Below are positions 8,435 to 17,985 of a stretch of DNA of 38,261 nucleotides, piece by piece. Under the pieces are notes generated by a model that worked only from the letters and a program-made list of their open reading frames with translations, made no database searches and had not been told where the DNA came from. The first letter of the stretch is position 1, and each line of letters opens with the position of its first letter. Origin of the DNA: Flavobacteriales bacterium (GTDB lineage Bacteria; Bacteroidota; Bacteroidia; Flavobacteriales; Flavobacteriaceae); contig JALSPZ010000158.1 in the NCBI GenBank assembly GCA_026985675.1, positions 1 to 38,261 of the forward strand. The letters run 5' to 3'. Both the position numbers and the translations under genes were made by a program.

Positions 8435-10840
8435 ATGAAAAAATTTATTCTATTATTTCTTATCTTATTATCGATTAATTTCGTACAGGCACAAGTAGCC
8501 ATAAACAATTCAGGAAATGCAGCCAACACTCATGCTATGTTGGATATTTCTTCTAATACCAAGGGAATATTAATTCCCAGATTTACTACGACAGAACGGA
8601 CAAATTTAGCAGGTTCTTTGACAATAACGGAAGATGGACTTACAGTATATGACACAGACACTAAAAGCTTTTGGTATTGGGATGGAACACAATGGGTACA
8701 ATTAGGAGCAGGTATCAATACTACCGAAGATAAAGATTGGTTTAAAGTCGGAACAACAAATGCGCCAACAGATATCAACGATGCCATGTATCATATAGGT
8801 AATACCGCTATTGGTAAAAACACTGCTGATTATAAATTGGATATTTATGAAAATGCTTCAAATAATGTAATATTTGTAAATCAAGATAATCCTGATGAAA
8901 CTCAAACACTACGAATTGCAGGTACTTTTATGAGTGAAGGACCTACACCAACTTCAACCGGAAAAATTGGTGTTTATACCGGATTAGGAGGTAATGTGGG
9001 TAATGGAACCGGATATGCTTCTTTAACCGGATATGAAACTGATATTAATATAAGCGGTGATACCAATAAACATGCATACGGTTTTGTTTCCGATATCACC
9101 GGTGATAATGATGGAACCCAAATAGGCGTTTACAATTATCTACACGATACCGGAGGAAATGGAGCAAGATATGGAATTAACAATTATATGATGGGAAGTT
9201 CAAATGGTATTATATTTGGATATTATAACTTATTAAATTATAGTGGAGACGGTATTAATTTTGGACATTACTATCGTATAGCAGGATCTGGAAATGGAGT
9301 ACAATATGGAGGTTTTAATAGAATTCTAAATTCCGGTAATGGCAAACAAGTTGGAACAGTAAATGAAATCAAAACAATCGGTGCTTCTGCCCATGTTGGC
9401 ACAATTAACTCATTAGGAGCGGGGATTACAGAATCAAATCCTTCAGAAATAGTTCCCGTTCAAGGAGATAGTGATGGCAAAAGAGTAGCAAACATTAATC
9501 TTATAGCAGGAGATGGAGATGGTTTGCATTTAGGAGAAACCAATTTGGTAATAAGTTCAGGAAGTGGCAATCATGCCGGGAGTATAAATCTTTTGGGATA
9601 TGAACCGGTATCCGGAAATTCTACTAATACTACCGGAATACATGTTGGTATTATCAACAACCTGGCTGATATCGGCAATAGAATACGAACCGGTTCTATT
9701 AATTTAATTGGAGCTAAAATAGATTTAGCTAACCCTACCCAACCTATACCTGTAAGTGGAGATAGTGATGCTAAAAGAATCGGGACTGCTAATACCATTA
9801 TGGGAGATGGAAACGGAATACATTTGACCGAGTCCAATGTAATTCTTAGTACAGGAGATGGAAAACACATGGGAATTTTAAATGTTATCGGTTATGACTA
9901 TATCAATCACGTAGCTACAAATACTGCCGGTGATCATTTTGGAACTGTAAATAACCTGAATGATTCAGGTCCCGGTATACACAATGGAACTTTTAATGTT
10001 CTAGGATATGATTTATCAAATAATACGGAAGTCAACAGTGATGGAATTCATATCGGTTCCAATAACTTTTTAGCCGGAGGTCAAACGGGAAATATGCTTC
10101 AAGGTTTGCAAATAGCCAATTTAAATACCATTATTGCTAAATCTGATGCTTCAAATTTAATCTATGGAGGCAGACAATACGGAAATTTAAATATTATCGG
10201 AAGAGATTTATTAAATAACCCAGCCACTTTCCTTAATAACGGAGATGGTGACCATTTCGGAACCTATAATGAAGTTTCGGATTTAGGAAACGGAACACAT
10301 GTAGGTTCATACAATGTTGTTAATAATAATGGTGACGGAAGACATATAGCAGTTTATGGTGAAGTGGATGATGATGATAATACAGCTTGGGCAGGAATGT
10401 TTAAAGGATATACCACTTCAAAAAACCAAGTGTCCACAATAAATCTATGGAGTTCTAACGAATATAATGTTTGGTCAAATAATAATGATGATTTAAACCT
10501 TGTGGAAGCCGGTTTTAATCCTGTTAACTACCAATTGGATGGTCTTGTGGAAGTTAAAGTTATTGTTCGAGTTTCCAGTGCTTCCGGATCAGGAAACAAA
10601 TTTAAATTACATGCCATCAAAAACGGCAGTGATGTAACTCCTATAACTGATGCAGATAATTGGACTTGGACTGAAACCAGTACGGGAAAAAATATAGTTG
10701 AGTCTGAATGGAAAGCTTGGAATGCCGGAACGGATGTTTGGGAATTACATCTAACTGGTATTACTGATAATACTTCTTCAATGAAAATTACAAATGTATA
10801 TGTTATGATCAGACCCTTTCAATTGATAGGGAAACCTTAG
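8435..10840 (+). CDS. Secreted G-D-G-x-H-x-G repeat protein, function unknown
   Basis: 801 residues. ATG 8435 begins a clean signal peptide (M-K-K-F-I-L-L-F-L-I-L-L...V-Q-A-Q); the longer frame from 8375 adds a poor hydrophobic leader and is rejected. After the signal comes a segment common at the N-terminus of Bacteroidetes surface proteins (A-M-L-D-I-S-S-N-T-K-G-I-L-I-P-R-F; W-Y-W-D-G-T-Q-W). Residues ~210-645 are short repeats of the type G-D-G-x-H-x-G-x-x-N-x-I/L, with a spacing of roughly 15-25 residues, likely a beta-solenoid or beta-roll. The last ~130 residues look like a separate Trp-rich beta-sandwich. No type A or type B T9SS sorting signal is recognisable at the C-terminus. Inference: an exported structural or fibre-like protein. 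Whether it belongs with the adhesin cluster 120 bases upstream is open. Confidence 0.85.
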   Translation: MKKFILLFLILLSINFVQAQVAINNSGNAANTHAMLDISSNTKGILIPRFTTTERTNLAGSLTITEDGLTVYDTDTKSFWYWDGTQWVQLGAGINTTEDKDWFKVGTTNAPTDINDAMYHIGNTAIGKNTADYKLDIYENASNNVIFVNQDNPDETQTLRIAGTFMSEGPTPTSTGKIGVYTGLGGNVGNGTGYASLTGYETDINISGDTNKHAYGFVSDITGDNDGTQIGVYNYLHDTGGNGARYGINNYMMGSSNGIIFGYYNLLNYSGDGINFGHYYRIAGSGNGVQYGGFNRILNSGNGKQVGTVNEIKTIGASAHVGTINSLGAGITESNPSEIVPVQGDSDGKRVANINLIAGDGDGLHLGETNLVISSGSGNHAGSINLLGYEPVSGNSTNTTGIHVGIINNLADIGNRIRTGSINLIGAKIDLANPTQPIPVSGDSDAKRIGTANTIMGDGNGIHLTESNVILSTGDGKHMGILNVIGYDYINHVATNTAGDHFGTVNNLNDSGPGIHNGTFNVLGYDLSNNTEVNSDGIHIGSNNFLAGGQTGNMLQGLQIANLNTIIAKSDASNLIYGGRQYGNLNIIGRDLLNNPATFLNNGDGDHFGTYNEVSDLGNGTHVGSYNVVNNNGDGRHIAVYGEVDDDDNTAWAGMFKGYTTSKNQVSTINLWSSNEYNVWSNNNDDLNLVEAGFNPVNYQLDGLVEVKVIVRVSSASGSGNKFKLHAIKNGSDVTPITDADNWTWTETSTGKNIVESEWKAWNAGTDVWELHLTGITDNTSSMKITNVYVMIRPFQLIGKP
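9416..10009 (+). repeat. Tandem duplication of a ~98-residue block in the G-D-G repeat protein
   Basis: Two consecutive blocks, starting at G-A-G-I-T-E-S (base 9416, residue 328) and G-A-K-I-D-L-A (base 9710, residue 426), align along their length: each has I-V/I-P-V-x-G-D-S-D-x-K-R, then G-D-G-x-H-L-x-E-S/T-N, then I-N-L/I-L-N-V-L/I-G-Y. This is a higher-order duplication on top of the short repeats. Confidence 0.75.
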
Positions 10841-10873
10841 AAATAACAAAAAAATTAATAAATATCGGTTTTT

Positions 10874-11653
10874 TTATAAAAATTTCAAAATCAAAAACCA
10901 AAAGATTGGCAGAGCTTCAATCCAAAATGCCGTATAATAAAAACTTTTATTATTATCGGATCTGAAACAGAGTATTATAGAAATTAAAATCAGCATATTA
11001 CTCAAAACAAAAACTCTTTCCGTATCAAAAATGAAATAATTCATCGTTAGAAATAATGTTAATAAGACTAAATAAATAATTTGTTTCTTGTGAGGATATA
11101 ATTGAGGTAATGTTTTTAAATCGGGCTCATCAATTAAAATATCTCTTTGATCGAAACTTAAAGTCAGCAGTAATATATACAAAAACACATAAATAAAATG
11201 AATGAATAATTTTATTGTTACAAGTTTTGGGTCAAAAGGCAACACCGTTACCAACATTGCCCAAATAAAAGCCACCGTTAATAATTTTATTATACCATTT
11301 TTTCTTAATTGTGTTTGATAAGCAATCGTAATCAGACTCAAAGGAATAAGGATAATTTGTGTAAAATAATCCAATTTAAAATAATAATATAAAGTTGAGA
11401 AAAAACCAAAAATTAAAACCCCATAAAAAAGAAATCGATAATCATAAAAATAACTTTTAAAAGTCTTTCTATTGGATGACAAATCTATCAAACGAATAAA
11501 ACCATAAGAAAAAACGGTAGACCAAAATAAAAATAACAGATAATTATTATTCTTTTTCAAACCAAAAATCAAATAAGTTGCTACTATTGAAAAAGCCACA
11601 TGAAAATTGAGAAAAATATAGAGATTAATTAATTTAATAAAATATTTTTTCAA
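10874..11653 (-). CDS. UbiA-like integral membrane protein
   Basis: 259 residues, almost entirely hydrophobic, with about eight likely membrane spans. The start is ATG on the minus strand at 11653. The segment L-S-F-D-Q-R-D-I-L-I-D-E-P-D-L-K-T-L-P-Q resembles the second Asp-rich region of UbiA-superfamily prenyltransferases and matches flavobacterial membrane proteins of unknown role that I remember next to RsmB genes; the first Asp-rich motif is not evident (S-Y-G-F-I-R-L-I-D). The gene is divergent from the rRNA methyltransferase, with their promoters back to back. A true prenyltransferase activity is uncertain because only one acidic motif is seen. Confidence 0.7.
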   Translation of the reverse strand: MKKYFIKLINLYIFLNFHVAFSIVATYLIFGLKKNNNYLLFLFWSTVFSYGFIRLIDLSSNRKTFKSYFYDYRFLFYGVLIFGFFSTLYYYFKLDYFTQIILIPLSLITIAYQTQLRKNGIIKLLTVAFIWAMLVTVLPFDPKLVTIKLFIHFIYVFLYILLLTLSFDQRDILIDEPDLKTLPQLYPHKKQIIYLVLLTLFLTMNYFIFDTERVFVLSNMLILISIILCFRSDNNKSFYYTAFWIEALPIFWFLILKFL

Positions 11654-11667
11654 ACCGAATAAATTCT

Positions 11668-11675
11668 ATTTTTGC
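11668..11675 (+). promoter_or_regulatory. -7 element (TATTTTTG) for the rRNA methyltransferase gene
   Basis: TATTTTTG fits the Bacteroidetes -7 consensus TAnnTTTG and sits 17 bases before the ATG at 11693. No TTG is found at the expected -33 distance. It abuts the opposite-strand element at 11676-11683. Confidence 0.5.
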
Positions 11676-11683
11676 AAATATAT
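11676..11683 (-). promoter_or_regulatory. -7 element (TATATTTG, minus strand) for the UbiA-like gene
   Basis: On the minus strand this reads TATATTTG, a full TAnnTTTG match, 22 bases before the minus-strand start at 11653. No -33 TTG is seen at the usual distance. Confidence 0.45.
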
Positions 11684-11692
11684 AGCAATTCA

Positions 11693-12886
11693 ATGAAATG
11701 GTTTAAAAACACATCGGAAGCAGTCATAACAACTTTATATGAAATTTTCAATCAAAAAAATCAAGCCGACAAAAGCATACAAAAATTGCTAAAAACACAA
11801 AAAAAATGGGGCAGTCGCGATAGAAAATTTGTAGCCAAAGTCTTATACGATATCGTTCGTTGGAAAAGATTATATGAATATGTTACAAACTCTGAAATAA
11901 AGACTATTGAAGGAAAATGGAATATCCTGACAGCTTGGAGTAAACAAAATAAAGTCCCTATTCCAAGCTGGTTTCAACATACAATAGATGATAAAAAAAT
12001 TAATTTTTCACAATCACTCCCCTTCTCTATTAAGCAATCTATTCCGGATTGGTTGGAAATATCGGGAAAAAAACAAATGGGGAAAGAAAAATTTGAAAGA
12101 GAAATCAAAGCATTAAACATAGAAGCACCTACTGTAATACGTGTAAATATTTTAAAAACGACAATAAATAAACTACAAAAAAAATTAGCACTTCAAAATA
12201 TAAAAACCATTTTTAAAAAAAAATACCCACATGCCCTTTTTATTGAAGGAAAGCCTAAACTTACCCATTTGGAATGTTACAAAAAAGGCTGGTTTGAAAT
12301 TCAAGATGCCTCTTCACAACAAGTGGCTTTTTTTGTTAATCCCAAACCTGAACAAACAATAATAGATGCCTGCGCAGGTGCCGGCGGCAAAACCCTTCAT
12401 TTGGCAAGTCTTATGAAAAATACAGGAAGAATATTAGCTTACGATATTTATCCTGAAAAAATTGAAGAATTGAAAAAAAGAGCCAAACGAAACGGTATAA
12501 CAAATATTGAAGAAGCACAAGTAATAACCAATAAAATTATAGAGAAAAATAAGAATTTAGCCGATATTTTACTTTTAGATGTTCCTTGCAGCAGTTTAGG
12601 CACTTTGAAACGAAAACCCGGTTTGAAATGGGAGTTAAACCCCAACAAATTAAAAAATATCCAAACCATCCAAAAAAATATATTAAAAATTTATCCGAAA
12701 ATGATAAAAACCGGTGGTTACCTTATATATGTTACCTGTTCTATTTTACCCGAAGAAAATGAAAAAAATATAAAGTCTTTCTTGGAACAGAATAAAAATT
12801 TTATATTTGTCGAACAAAAACACATATCACCGTCAGAATCGGGAAATGATGGTTTTTATATGGCAAAATTGAAAAAAATTAATTAA
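11693..12886 (+). CDS. RsmB/NOP-family rRNA (cytosine-C5) methyltransferase
   Basis: 397 residues from ATG 11693; an in-frame TTG at 11672 would fall inside the promoter and is rejected. An N-terminal NusB-like helical part precedes a class I SAM-dependent methyltransferase domain. Motif I is I-I-D-A-C-A-G-A-G-G-K-T (about residue 223-234), motif IV is L-L-D-V-P-C-S-S-L-G (about 296) and motif VI is Y-V-T-C-S-I-L-P-E-E-N-E (about 349). The two motif cysteines, T-C-S (nucleophile in this family) and P-C-S (helper), are intact. By family knowledge it makes m5C in ribosomal RNA, position 967 of 16S in E. coli RsmB. The exact target here is inferred only. Confidence 0.9.
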   Translation: MKWFKNTSEAVITTLYEIFNQKNQADKSIQKLLKTQKKWGSRDRKFVAKVLYDIVRWKRLYEYVTNSEIKTIEGKWNILTAWSKQNKVPIPSWFQHTIDDKKINFSQSLPFSIKQSIPDWLEISGKKQMGKEKFEREIKALNIEAPTVIRVNILKTTINKLQKKLALQNIKTIFKKKYPHALFIEGKPKLTHLECYKKGWFEIQDASSQQVAFFVNPKPEQTIIDACAGAGGKTLHLASLMKNTGRILAYDIYPEKIEELKKRAKRNGITNIEEAQVITNKIIEKNKNLADILLLDVPCSSLGTLKRKPGLKWELNPNKLKNIQTIQKNILKIYPKMIKTGGYLIYVTCSILPEENEKNIKSFLEQNKNFIFVEQKHISPSESGNDGFYMAKLKKIN

Positions 12887-12903
12887 CACACACTAACTAA
12901 AAG

Positions 12904-14742
12904 ATGAAAAAATTAGCATTACTTTTATTGATAATAGTTTTTCAACTATCAGCACAAATACCAGCAGGATATTATGATAATGCCCAAGGATTAACCGGCT
13001 ATCAATTAAAAACGGCATTAAAAAATATTATTTCCAATGGTCACCAAGACCAAGGATATGATGCACTATATACTTGTTACCAAGACAGTGATACCGATAA
13101 TTATTATGAAAATGACCAAACGGTTTTGGATATGTATTCCGAAAAACCTAATGGACCCGATGCTTACGAATATCAACACATATCCGACAAGTGCGGAAAT
13201 TATAGTGGTGAAGGGGCTTGTTATAATAGAGAACATCTGGTCCCGCAAAGTGTATTCGGTTCGGCTTCACCGATGAAAAGTGATGCTCATTTTGTTGTCC
13301 CTACCGATGGTTATGTAAACAACAGAAGAAGCAGCTACGCTTTTGGAGAAGTATCCAACCCTACTTGGACTTCCACCAATGGATCAAAGTTAGGACCCAA
13401 CAGTACACAAGGTTATACCGGAACTGTTTTTGAACCTATTGATGAATTTAAAGGAGACATTGCGCGTATGCTATTTTATTTTGCTACACGATACGAAGAT
13501 CAAGTTTCTGGTTGGAGTCATGCCATGTTAAATGGCTCTAGCGATCAGGTATTTAGTAATTGGTTTTTAGACATATTACTCTCATGGCACTATAATGATC
13601 CGGTTAGCCAACGTGAAATTGACCGCAACAATGCAGTCTACAACTTTCAACACAACAGAAACCCGTATATAGACCACCCCGAATGGGTAGCACAAATTTG
13701 GGATCCTACGCCAGACACCGTTCCTCCTACTGCACCGACCAATTTAAGTGCACAAAATATTACAGATACTTCAGTAACTTTAAATTGGACTGAAGCTACT
13801 GATAATGTTGGCGTTGAATCTTATCAAATTTTTCAAAATGCTAACCTTATCGGAGATACTAGCTCTACTACATATGATGTTTTTAATCTTCAAGCCAATA
13901 CAACCTATCAATTTTGCATTAAAGCTATTGATGCATCCGGAAATATTTCCAATTGTAGTAATACGATTACTATCACAACCGGTTCAGCTCCTTATTATGT
14001 TATAAATGAGGATTTTACTAACTGTCCCAATATACAATTTTTTACTATTAGTGAAGCCAGTGACAAAGATTGGACATGTATTTCACAATATGGAGAAAAC
14101 AATTCGCCTGCTATACAGATAAATGGATATCAAGAAAACGAGCCCAGCAAAGACTGGTTAATTACCACTCAAAAAATAAATTTTGATAATTATACTAATG
14201 AAAAACTTTCGGTCTTTTTAGTATCCAAATACGGCAGTACCCCATTAGAACTGGTCTATTCATCCGATTATGACGGAGGAATGACTCCTTCTGCTTATAC
14301 ATGGACAAGTGTACCTAATATAAATATACCTTTACCCAATGGAAGCACACAAGTTGAGTCTATCATAACCGATGAGGACATTAGTCCTATTTCTGGAAAT
14401 GTTTATCTGGCATTCAAATATTTTTCTAATGGCTCACCAACTAGATGGACAGTTGATAGTTTTAAGATTAAAGCCGATAATTCTTCTACCATCCAAAACA
14501 TTACAGATAATAAAGTTCATATTTTTCCTAATCCTCTTTATGCTTCTCAAAAACTTCATATAAACCTTCTTAATCATCAAATCATAGAAGAAATAGAAAT
14601 CTTTGATATCTCGGGAAAAGTAATTCTATCAATGAAAACAAATGCTCAACAGATTAATCTATCAAGGCTAAACCCTGGTTTATATCTATTAAAAATCAAA
14701 ACAAATGAAGGCATAGCTTTAAAAAAATTAATAATAAAATAA
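12904..14742 (+). CDS. Secreted endonuclease I family nuclease with FN3 and T9SS type A sorting domain
   Basis: 612 residues. Signal peptide M-K-K-L-A-L-L-L-L-I-I-V-F-Q-L-S-A-Q. Residues ~20-260 are an endonuclease I (EndA/NucM) domain with the catalytic stretch N-R-E-H-L-V-P-Q-S-V-F-G (His near residue 111) followed by D-A-H-F-V-V-P-T-D-G-Y-V-N-N-R-R. Residues ~272-358 are a fibronectin type III domain (P-T-N-L-S-A...V-T-L-N-W-T-E-A). Residues ~361-530 resemble a cleaved-adhesin or choice-of-anchor beta-sandwich (D-W-L-I-T-T-Q-K-I). The C-terminus from ~535 is a type A T9SS sorting domain (H-I-F-P-N-P...L-N-P-G-L-Y-L-L-K-I...K-K-L-I-I-K). Known role: Mg2+-dependent extracellular DNA/RNA degradation. 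Inference: export by T9SS to the cell surface or medium, for nutrient scavenging. Start 17 bases after rsmB-like gene; they may be co-transcribed. Confidence 0.92.
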   Translation: MKKLALLLLIIVFQLSAQIPAGYYDNAQGLTGYQLKTALKNIISNGHQDQGYDALYTCYQDSDTDNYYENDQTVLDMYSEKPNGPDAYEYQHISDKCGNYSGEGACYNREHLVPQSVFGSASPMKSDAHFVVPTDGYVNNRRSSYAFGEVSNPTWTSTNGSKLGPNSTQGYTGTVFEPIDEFKGDIARMLFYFATRYEDQVSGWSHAMLNGSSDQVFSNWFLDILLSWHYNDPVSQREIDRNNAVYNFQHNRNPYIDHPEWVAQIWDPTPDTVPPTAPTNLSAQNITDTSVTLNWTEATDNVGVESYQIFQNANLIGDTSSTTYDVFNLQANTTYQFCIKAIDASGNISNCSNTITITTGSAPYYVINEDFTNCPNIQFFTISEASDKDWTCISQYGENNSPAIQINGYQENEPSKDWLITTQKINFDNYTNEKLSVFLVSKYGSTPLELVYSSDYDGGMTPSAYTWTSVPNINIPLPNGSTQVESIITDEDISPISGNVYLAFKYFSNGSPTRWTVDSFKIKADNSSTIQNITDNKVHIFPNPLYASQKLHINLLNHQIIEEIEIFDISGKVILSMKTNAQQINLSRLNPGLYLLKIKTNEGIALKKLIIK

Positions 14743-14856
14743 GTTTAAATAATTGGAAAATTTTTAAAAAAAATCAATAAAACCAATAGTGAAAATGTTC
14801 AAATCCTTTTTCAATTAATTTTTTTTTCATATATTGTCCTTTAAAATGACAAAACT

Positions 14857-16629
14857 ATGGAATTGAACAAACTATTTGATTTTATCGATTATCAACTTCA
14901 AAATTCACCGCGTGAGGATGCTTTTGTTACAAAAGAAAACGGAAAATGGATTAAAACATCTACTGCTGATTTTAAAAAACAAGTCGATCAATTTAGTAGA
15001 GGCTTATTAAGATTAGGTGTCGAACCGAATGACAAAATAGCTATAATTTCACATAACAATCAAACCAAATGGGATATAACGGATTTGGGTATTTTACAGG
15101 TTGGAGCGCAAGATGTTCCGATTTACCCTACTATCGCAGCTTCCGATTATGAATACATTATGAATCACGCTGAGGTTAAATTAGCCATCGTATCAAATGA
15201 TGAAATCTATCAAAAATTAAAATCCATTGCCAAAAATATTCCTACACTTAAAGAAATATATTCTTTTGATGAAATAAATGGAGTAAAAAATTGGAACGAA
15301 ATCATTGAATTGGGGAAAGACGAAAGTAATCAACCCGAAGTGGAAGCACGTAAAAAAGCTGTAAAACCGGAAGATTTGGCTACGCTGATTTATACTTCGG
15401 GAACAACCGGGCGTCCAAAAGGTGTTATGCTTTCTCATAAAAATATAGCAACGGTGGTAACCTCTGCTTCCAAAAGAATACCTCCGCTTCCGGACAAAGC
15501 CCGAACGATCAGTTTTTTGCCTACTTGTCATATTTTTGAAAGAATTATTCACTATTTATATACTTACAAAGGTTATGGTATCTATTTTGCCGAATCCATT
15601 GACCAAATCGGAGAAAATATTAGAGAAGTAAAACCGCACCTTTTTACTGCCGTTCCGCGTTTATTGGAAAAAGTTTATGACAAAATTGTTGCCAAAGGGC
15701 AAGAACTTACCGGAATTAAAAAAGCTTTGTTTTTTTGGGCAATTAAAGTAGGAGAAGAATTTGATTTTGACAAAGAAAAAAAATTTCCATACAGTTTAAA
15801 ACTAAAGCTAGCCAGAAAACTTATTTTTAGCAAATGGCGTGAAGCACTTGGCGGAGAAATAAAATACATTGTTTCGGGAAGTGCTGCACTACAACCGCGT
15901 TTACAACGAGTTTTTAATGCAGGAGAAATATTTATATTGGAAGGATACGGTTTAACCGAAAGTGCCGGGGTAATATCGGTAAATTCTCCGAATGCATTCT
16001 GGAAAATAGGGACTGTCGGTCCTCCAATTGATGTCAATATTGTTAAAATTGCAGATGACGGAGAAATCCTTGCCAAAGGAGACAATATCATGATGGGATA
16101 TTATAAAGACCCTGAAAAAACCGCTGAAGTTCTAACTGATGGATTTTTACATACGGGAGATATCGGTGAATTGGACGAAGATGGTGTACTAAAAATTACC
16201 GACAGAAAAAAAGAAATGTTCAAGACATCCGGAGGCAAATATGTAGCACCTCAATTATTGGAAAATGCTATGAAACAATCTCCTTTTATTGAACAAATTA
16301 TGGTAGTTGGAGAAGGTCAAAAGTTAGTAGCAGCTATCATTCAACCCAATTTTGACTTTATCAAAGAATGGGGCAAAAGACATGGAATCTCACTATCCGA
16401 TAATCATGAAGAAATATCTAATCACCCGGAAGTTAATAAACGGATTCAAAAAGAAATAGATAAATACAACAAGGATTTTGGAAAATGGGAAAAAATAAAA
16501 CTTTTCAGATTAACTCCTGATGAATGGAGCGTTGAAGCCGGACACCTTACACCCACAATGAAACTCAAAAGGAAAATTATAAAAGAAAAATATATGCACC
16601 TTTACAATGATATCTATGATAATTTATAA
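14857..16629 (+). CDS. Long-chain fatty-acid--CoA ligase (AMP-forming)
   Basis: 590 residues, the normal size for FadD15-like AMP-forming acyl-CoA synthetases. The ATP-binding P-loop Y-T-S-G-T-T-G-R-P-K-G lies near residue 179, L-P-T-C-H-I-F-E-R follows, then G-Y-G-L-T-E-S, the hinge region H-T-G-D-I-G and the C-terminal K-T-S-G-G-K-Y-V-A-P-Q. By family knowledge it activates a long-chain fatty acid to acyl-AMP and then acyl-CoA for beta-oxidation or lipid synthesis, in the cytoplasm or at the inner membrane. It stands alone: a 114-base gap without a clear promoter match precedes it and a strong terminator follows. Confidence 0.92.
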   Translation: MELNKLFDFIDYQLQNSPREDAFVTKENGKWIKTSTADFKKQVDQFSRGLLRLGVEPNDKIAIISHNNQTKWDITDLGILQVGAQDVPIYPTIAASDYEYIMNHAEVKLAIVSNDEIYQKLKSIAKNIPTLKEIYSFDEINGVKNWNEIIELGKDESNQPEVEARKKAVKPEDLATLIYTSGTTGRPKGVMLSHKNIATVVTSASKRIPPLPDKARTISFLPTCHIFERIIHYLYTYKGYGIYFAESIDQIGENIREVKPHLFTAVPRLLEKVYDKIVAKGQELTGIKKALFFWAIKVGEEFDFDKEKKFPYSLKLKLARKLIFSKWREALGGEIKYIVSGSAALQPRLQRVFNAGEIFILEGYGLTESAGVISVNSPNAFWKIGTVGPPIDVNIVKIADDGEILAKGDNIMMGYYKDPEKTAEVLTDGFLHTGDIGELDEDGVLKITDRKKEMFKTSGGKYVAPQLLENAMKQSPFIEQIMVVGEGQKLVAAIIQPNFDFIKEWGKRHGISLSDNHEEISNHPEVNKRIQKEIDKYNKDFGKWEKIKLFRLTPDEWSVEAGHLTPTMKLKRKIIKEKYMHLYNDIYDNL

Positions 16630-16630
16630 A

Positions 16631-16666
16631 AAAACACCCCCCTGCAATTATTTGGGGGGTTTTTAT
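16631..16666 (+). terminator. Rho-independent terminator after the acyl-CoA ligase gene
   Basis: ACCCCCC (16636-16642) pairs with GGGGGGT (16654-16660) around an 11-base loop, followed by TTTTATT. It starts directly after the stop codon. Confidence 0.9.
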
Positions 16667-16724
16667 TAATAAATATGTTAATAACTTTTATAATAACAGA
16701 CTTAAATATCTATTATTTTATCAG

Positions 16725-16732
16725 TAAATTTG
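16725..16732 (+). promoter_or_regulatory. -7 element (TAAATTTG) for the TPR gene and downstream run
   Basis: TAAATTTG is a full TAnnTTTG match 19 bases before ATG 16752, just after the terminator of the previous gene. No TTG is seen at the -33 distance. Confidence 0.5.
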
Positions 16733-16751
16733 TTTTTTTAAACAAAATAAC

Positions 16752-17984
16752 ATGGCCAAGCAAAATTCTCATGATGAGATTATTCAAAGATTCGAAAAAA
16801 TGATTATTACGGGAAAAAATTATTTTTTCGATTTAAATGAATTTTTGGAAATTATAGATCATTATATTTTTGTAGGAAACTATACATTGGCTTGGAAAGC
16901 TATAAATAAAGCGGATGACCAATACCCCGAAAATCAAGAAATAACTCTTTTCAAAGCCGAAGTTTTAGCGCTGGAAAACAAATATGACGAAGCATTGGAA
17001 CTACTAGAAACCATGCAAAAGAAAATAAAAAACAATATTGAAGTTTTTTTATTGGAAGCCGATATTTTCTCACGTACCAATCAACATCAAAAAGCTATAA
17101 AATCTTTACAAAAAGCTTTAAAAATAAACAAAAATGATCCTGAAATCTATGATCTGCTAACCATTGAATTTTTATATTTGGATAATTATGAAAACGCATT
17201 AAAAGCTGCCTTGTTAAGTCTTAAATATGATCCTGAAAATCAAGCTGCTATATACAATGCAGTTTCTTGCTATGATTATTTGGATTTAACAGACCAAAGC
17301 ATCAAATTTCTTGAAAACTATGTAGATCGTATGCCAATGAGTGAAATCGGTTGGAGTTTGTTGGCAAAAAAATATATTGAACATCAAGAATATATAAAGG
17401 CGCTTAAAGCTTTGGATTTTGCTATTGCTATTGATGATAAATTTCTAGGAGCTTACTACGACAAAGCACATGTTTTAACTAAATTGGGAAATTATACCGA
17501 AGCTATTAAATTTTATAAAATTACCCTTGGTATTTCTGACCCTACTCCATTTGCTTATTATCATATTGCCAAAAATTTTGAATTGGATAATCAACCGGAA
17601 CAAGCTATTAAATTTTATCAAAAAGCAATTCATGAAGATCCCGGGCACTATAAATCATGGTTTCGTTTAATCAATATTTTAGCAAAAGAAGGGAAAATAA
17701 AAGAAGCACTAAAAAATAGTGAAAAAGCCGTTCAAACTATTCCTACCCAAGAATTATATGAACAATATGCCCAATTGCTTTATCAAACAGACCAAATTGA
17801 CAAAACCATCAAAGCTTTGGAAATGAGCTTAAAAATGGGTCCTTTAAAAATTCCTATTGTTCTTATGCTTGCCGATTTATATCAATTTACGGGCGATAAA
17901 GAAAAATTTCGTTCCTTACTTTTGGAAGCACGTAAACAATATCCCGATTCTAAAGAAATTCAAAACAAAATGAGTGGCAATTAA
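16752..17984 (+). CDS. Tetratricopeptide repeat protein
   Basis: 410 residues made up of about ten TPR or TPR-like helical pairs (for example A-L-E-L-L-E-T-M-Q; A-I-K-S-L-Q-K-A-L-K-I-N-K-N-D-P; A-I-K-F-Y-Q-K-A-I-H-E-D-P-G-H-Y). There is no signal peptide or membrane span, so it is probably cytoplasmic. TPRs bind partner proteins; no partner can be named. The stop is one base before the start of the DUF368 gene, so the two are very likely co-transcribed. Confidence 0.88.
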   Translation: MAKQNSHDEIIQRFEKMIITGKNYFFDLNEFLEIIDHYIFVGNYTLAWKAINKADDQYPENQEITLFKAEVLALENKYDEALELLETMQKKIKNNIEVFLLEADIFSRTNQHQKAIKSLQKALKINKNDPEIYDLLTIEFLYLDNYENALKAALLSLKYDPENQAAIYNAVSCYDYLDLTDQSIKFLENYVDRMPMSEIGWSLLAKKYIEHQEYIKALKALDFAIAIDDKFLGAYYDKAHVLTKLGNYTEAIKFYKITLGISDPTPFAYYHIAKNFELDNQPEQAIKFYQKAIHEDPGHYKSWFRLINILAKEGKIKEALKNSEKAVQTIPTQELYEQYAQLLYQTDQIDKTIKALEMSLKMGPLKIPIVLMLADLYQFTGDKEKFRSLLLEARKQYPDSKEIQNKMSGN

Positions 17985-17985
17985 A

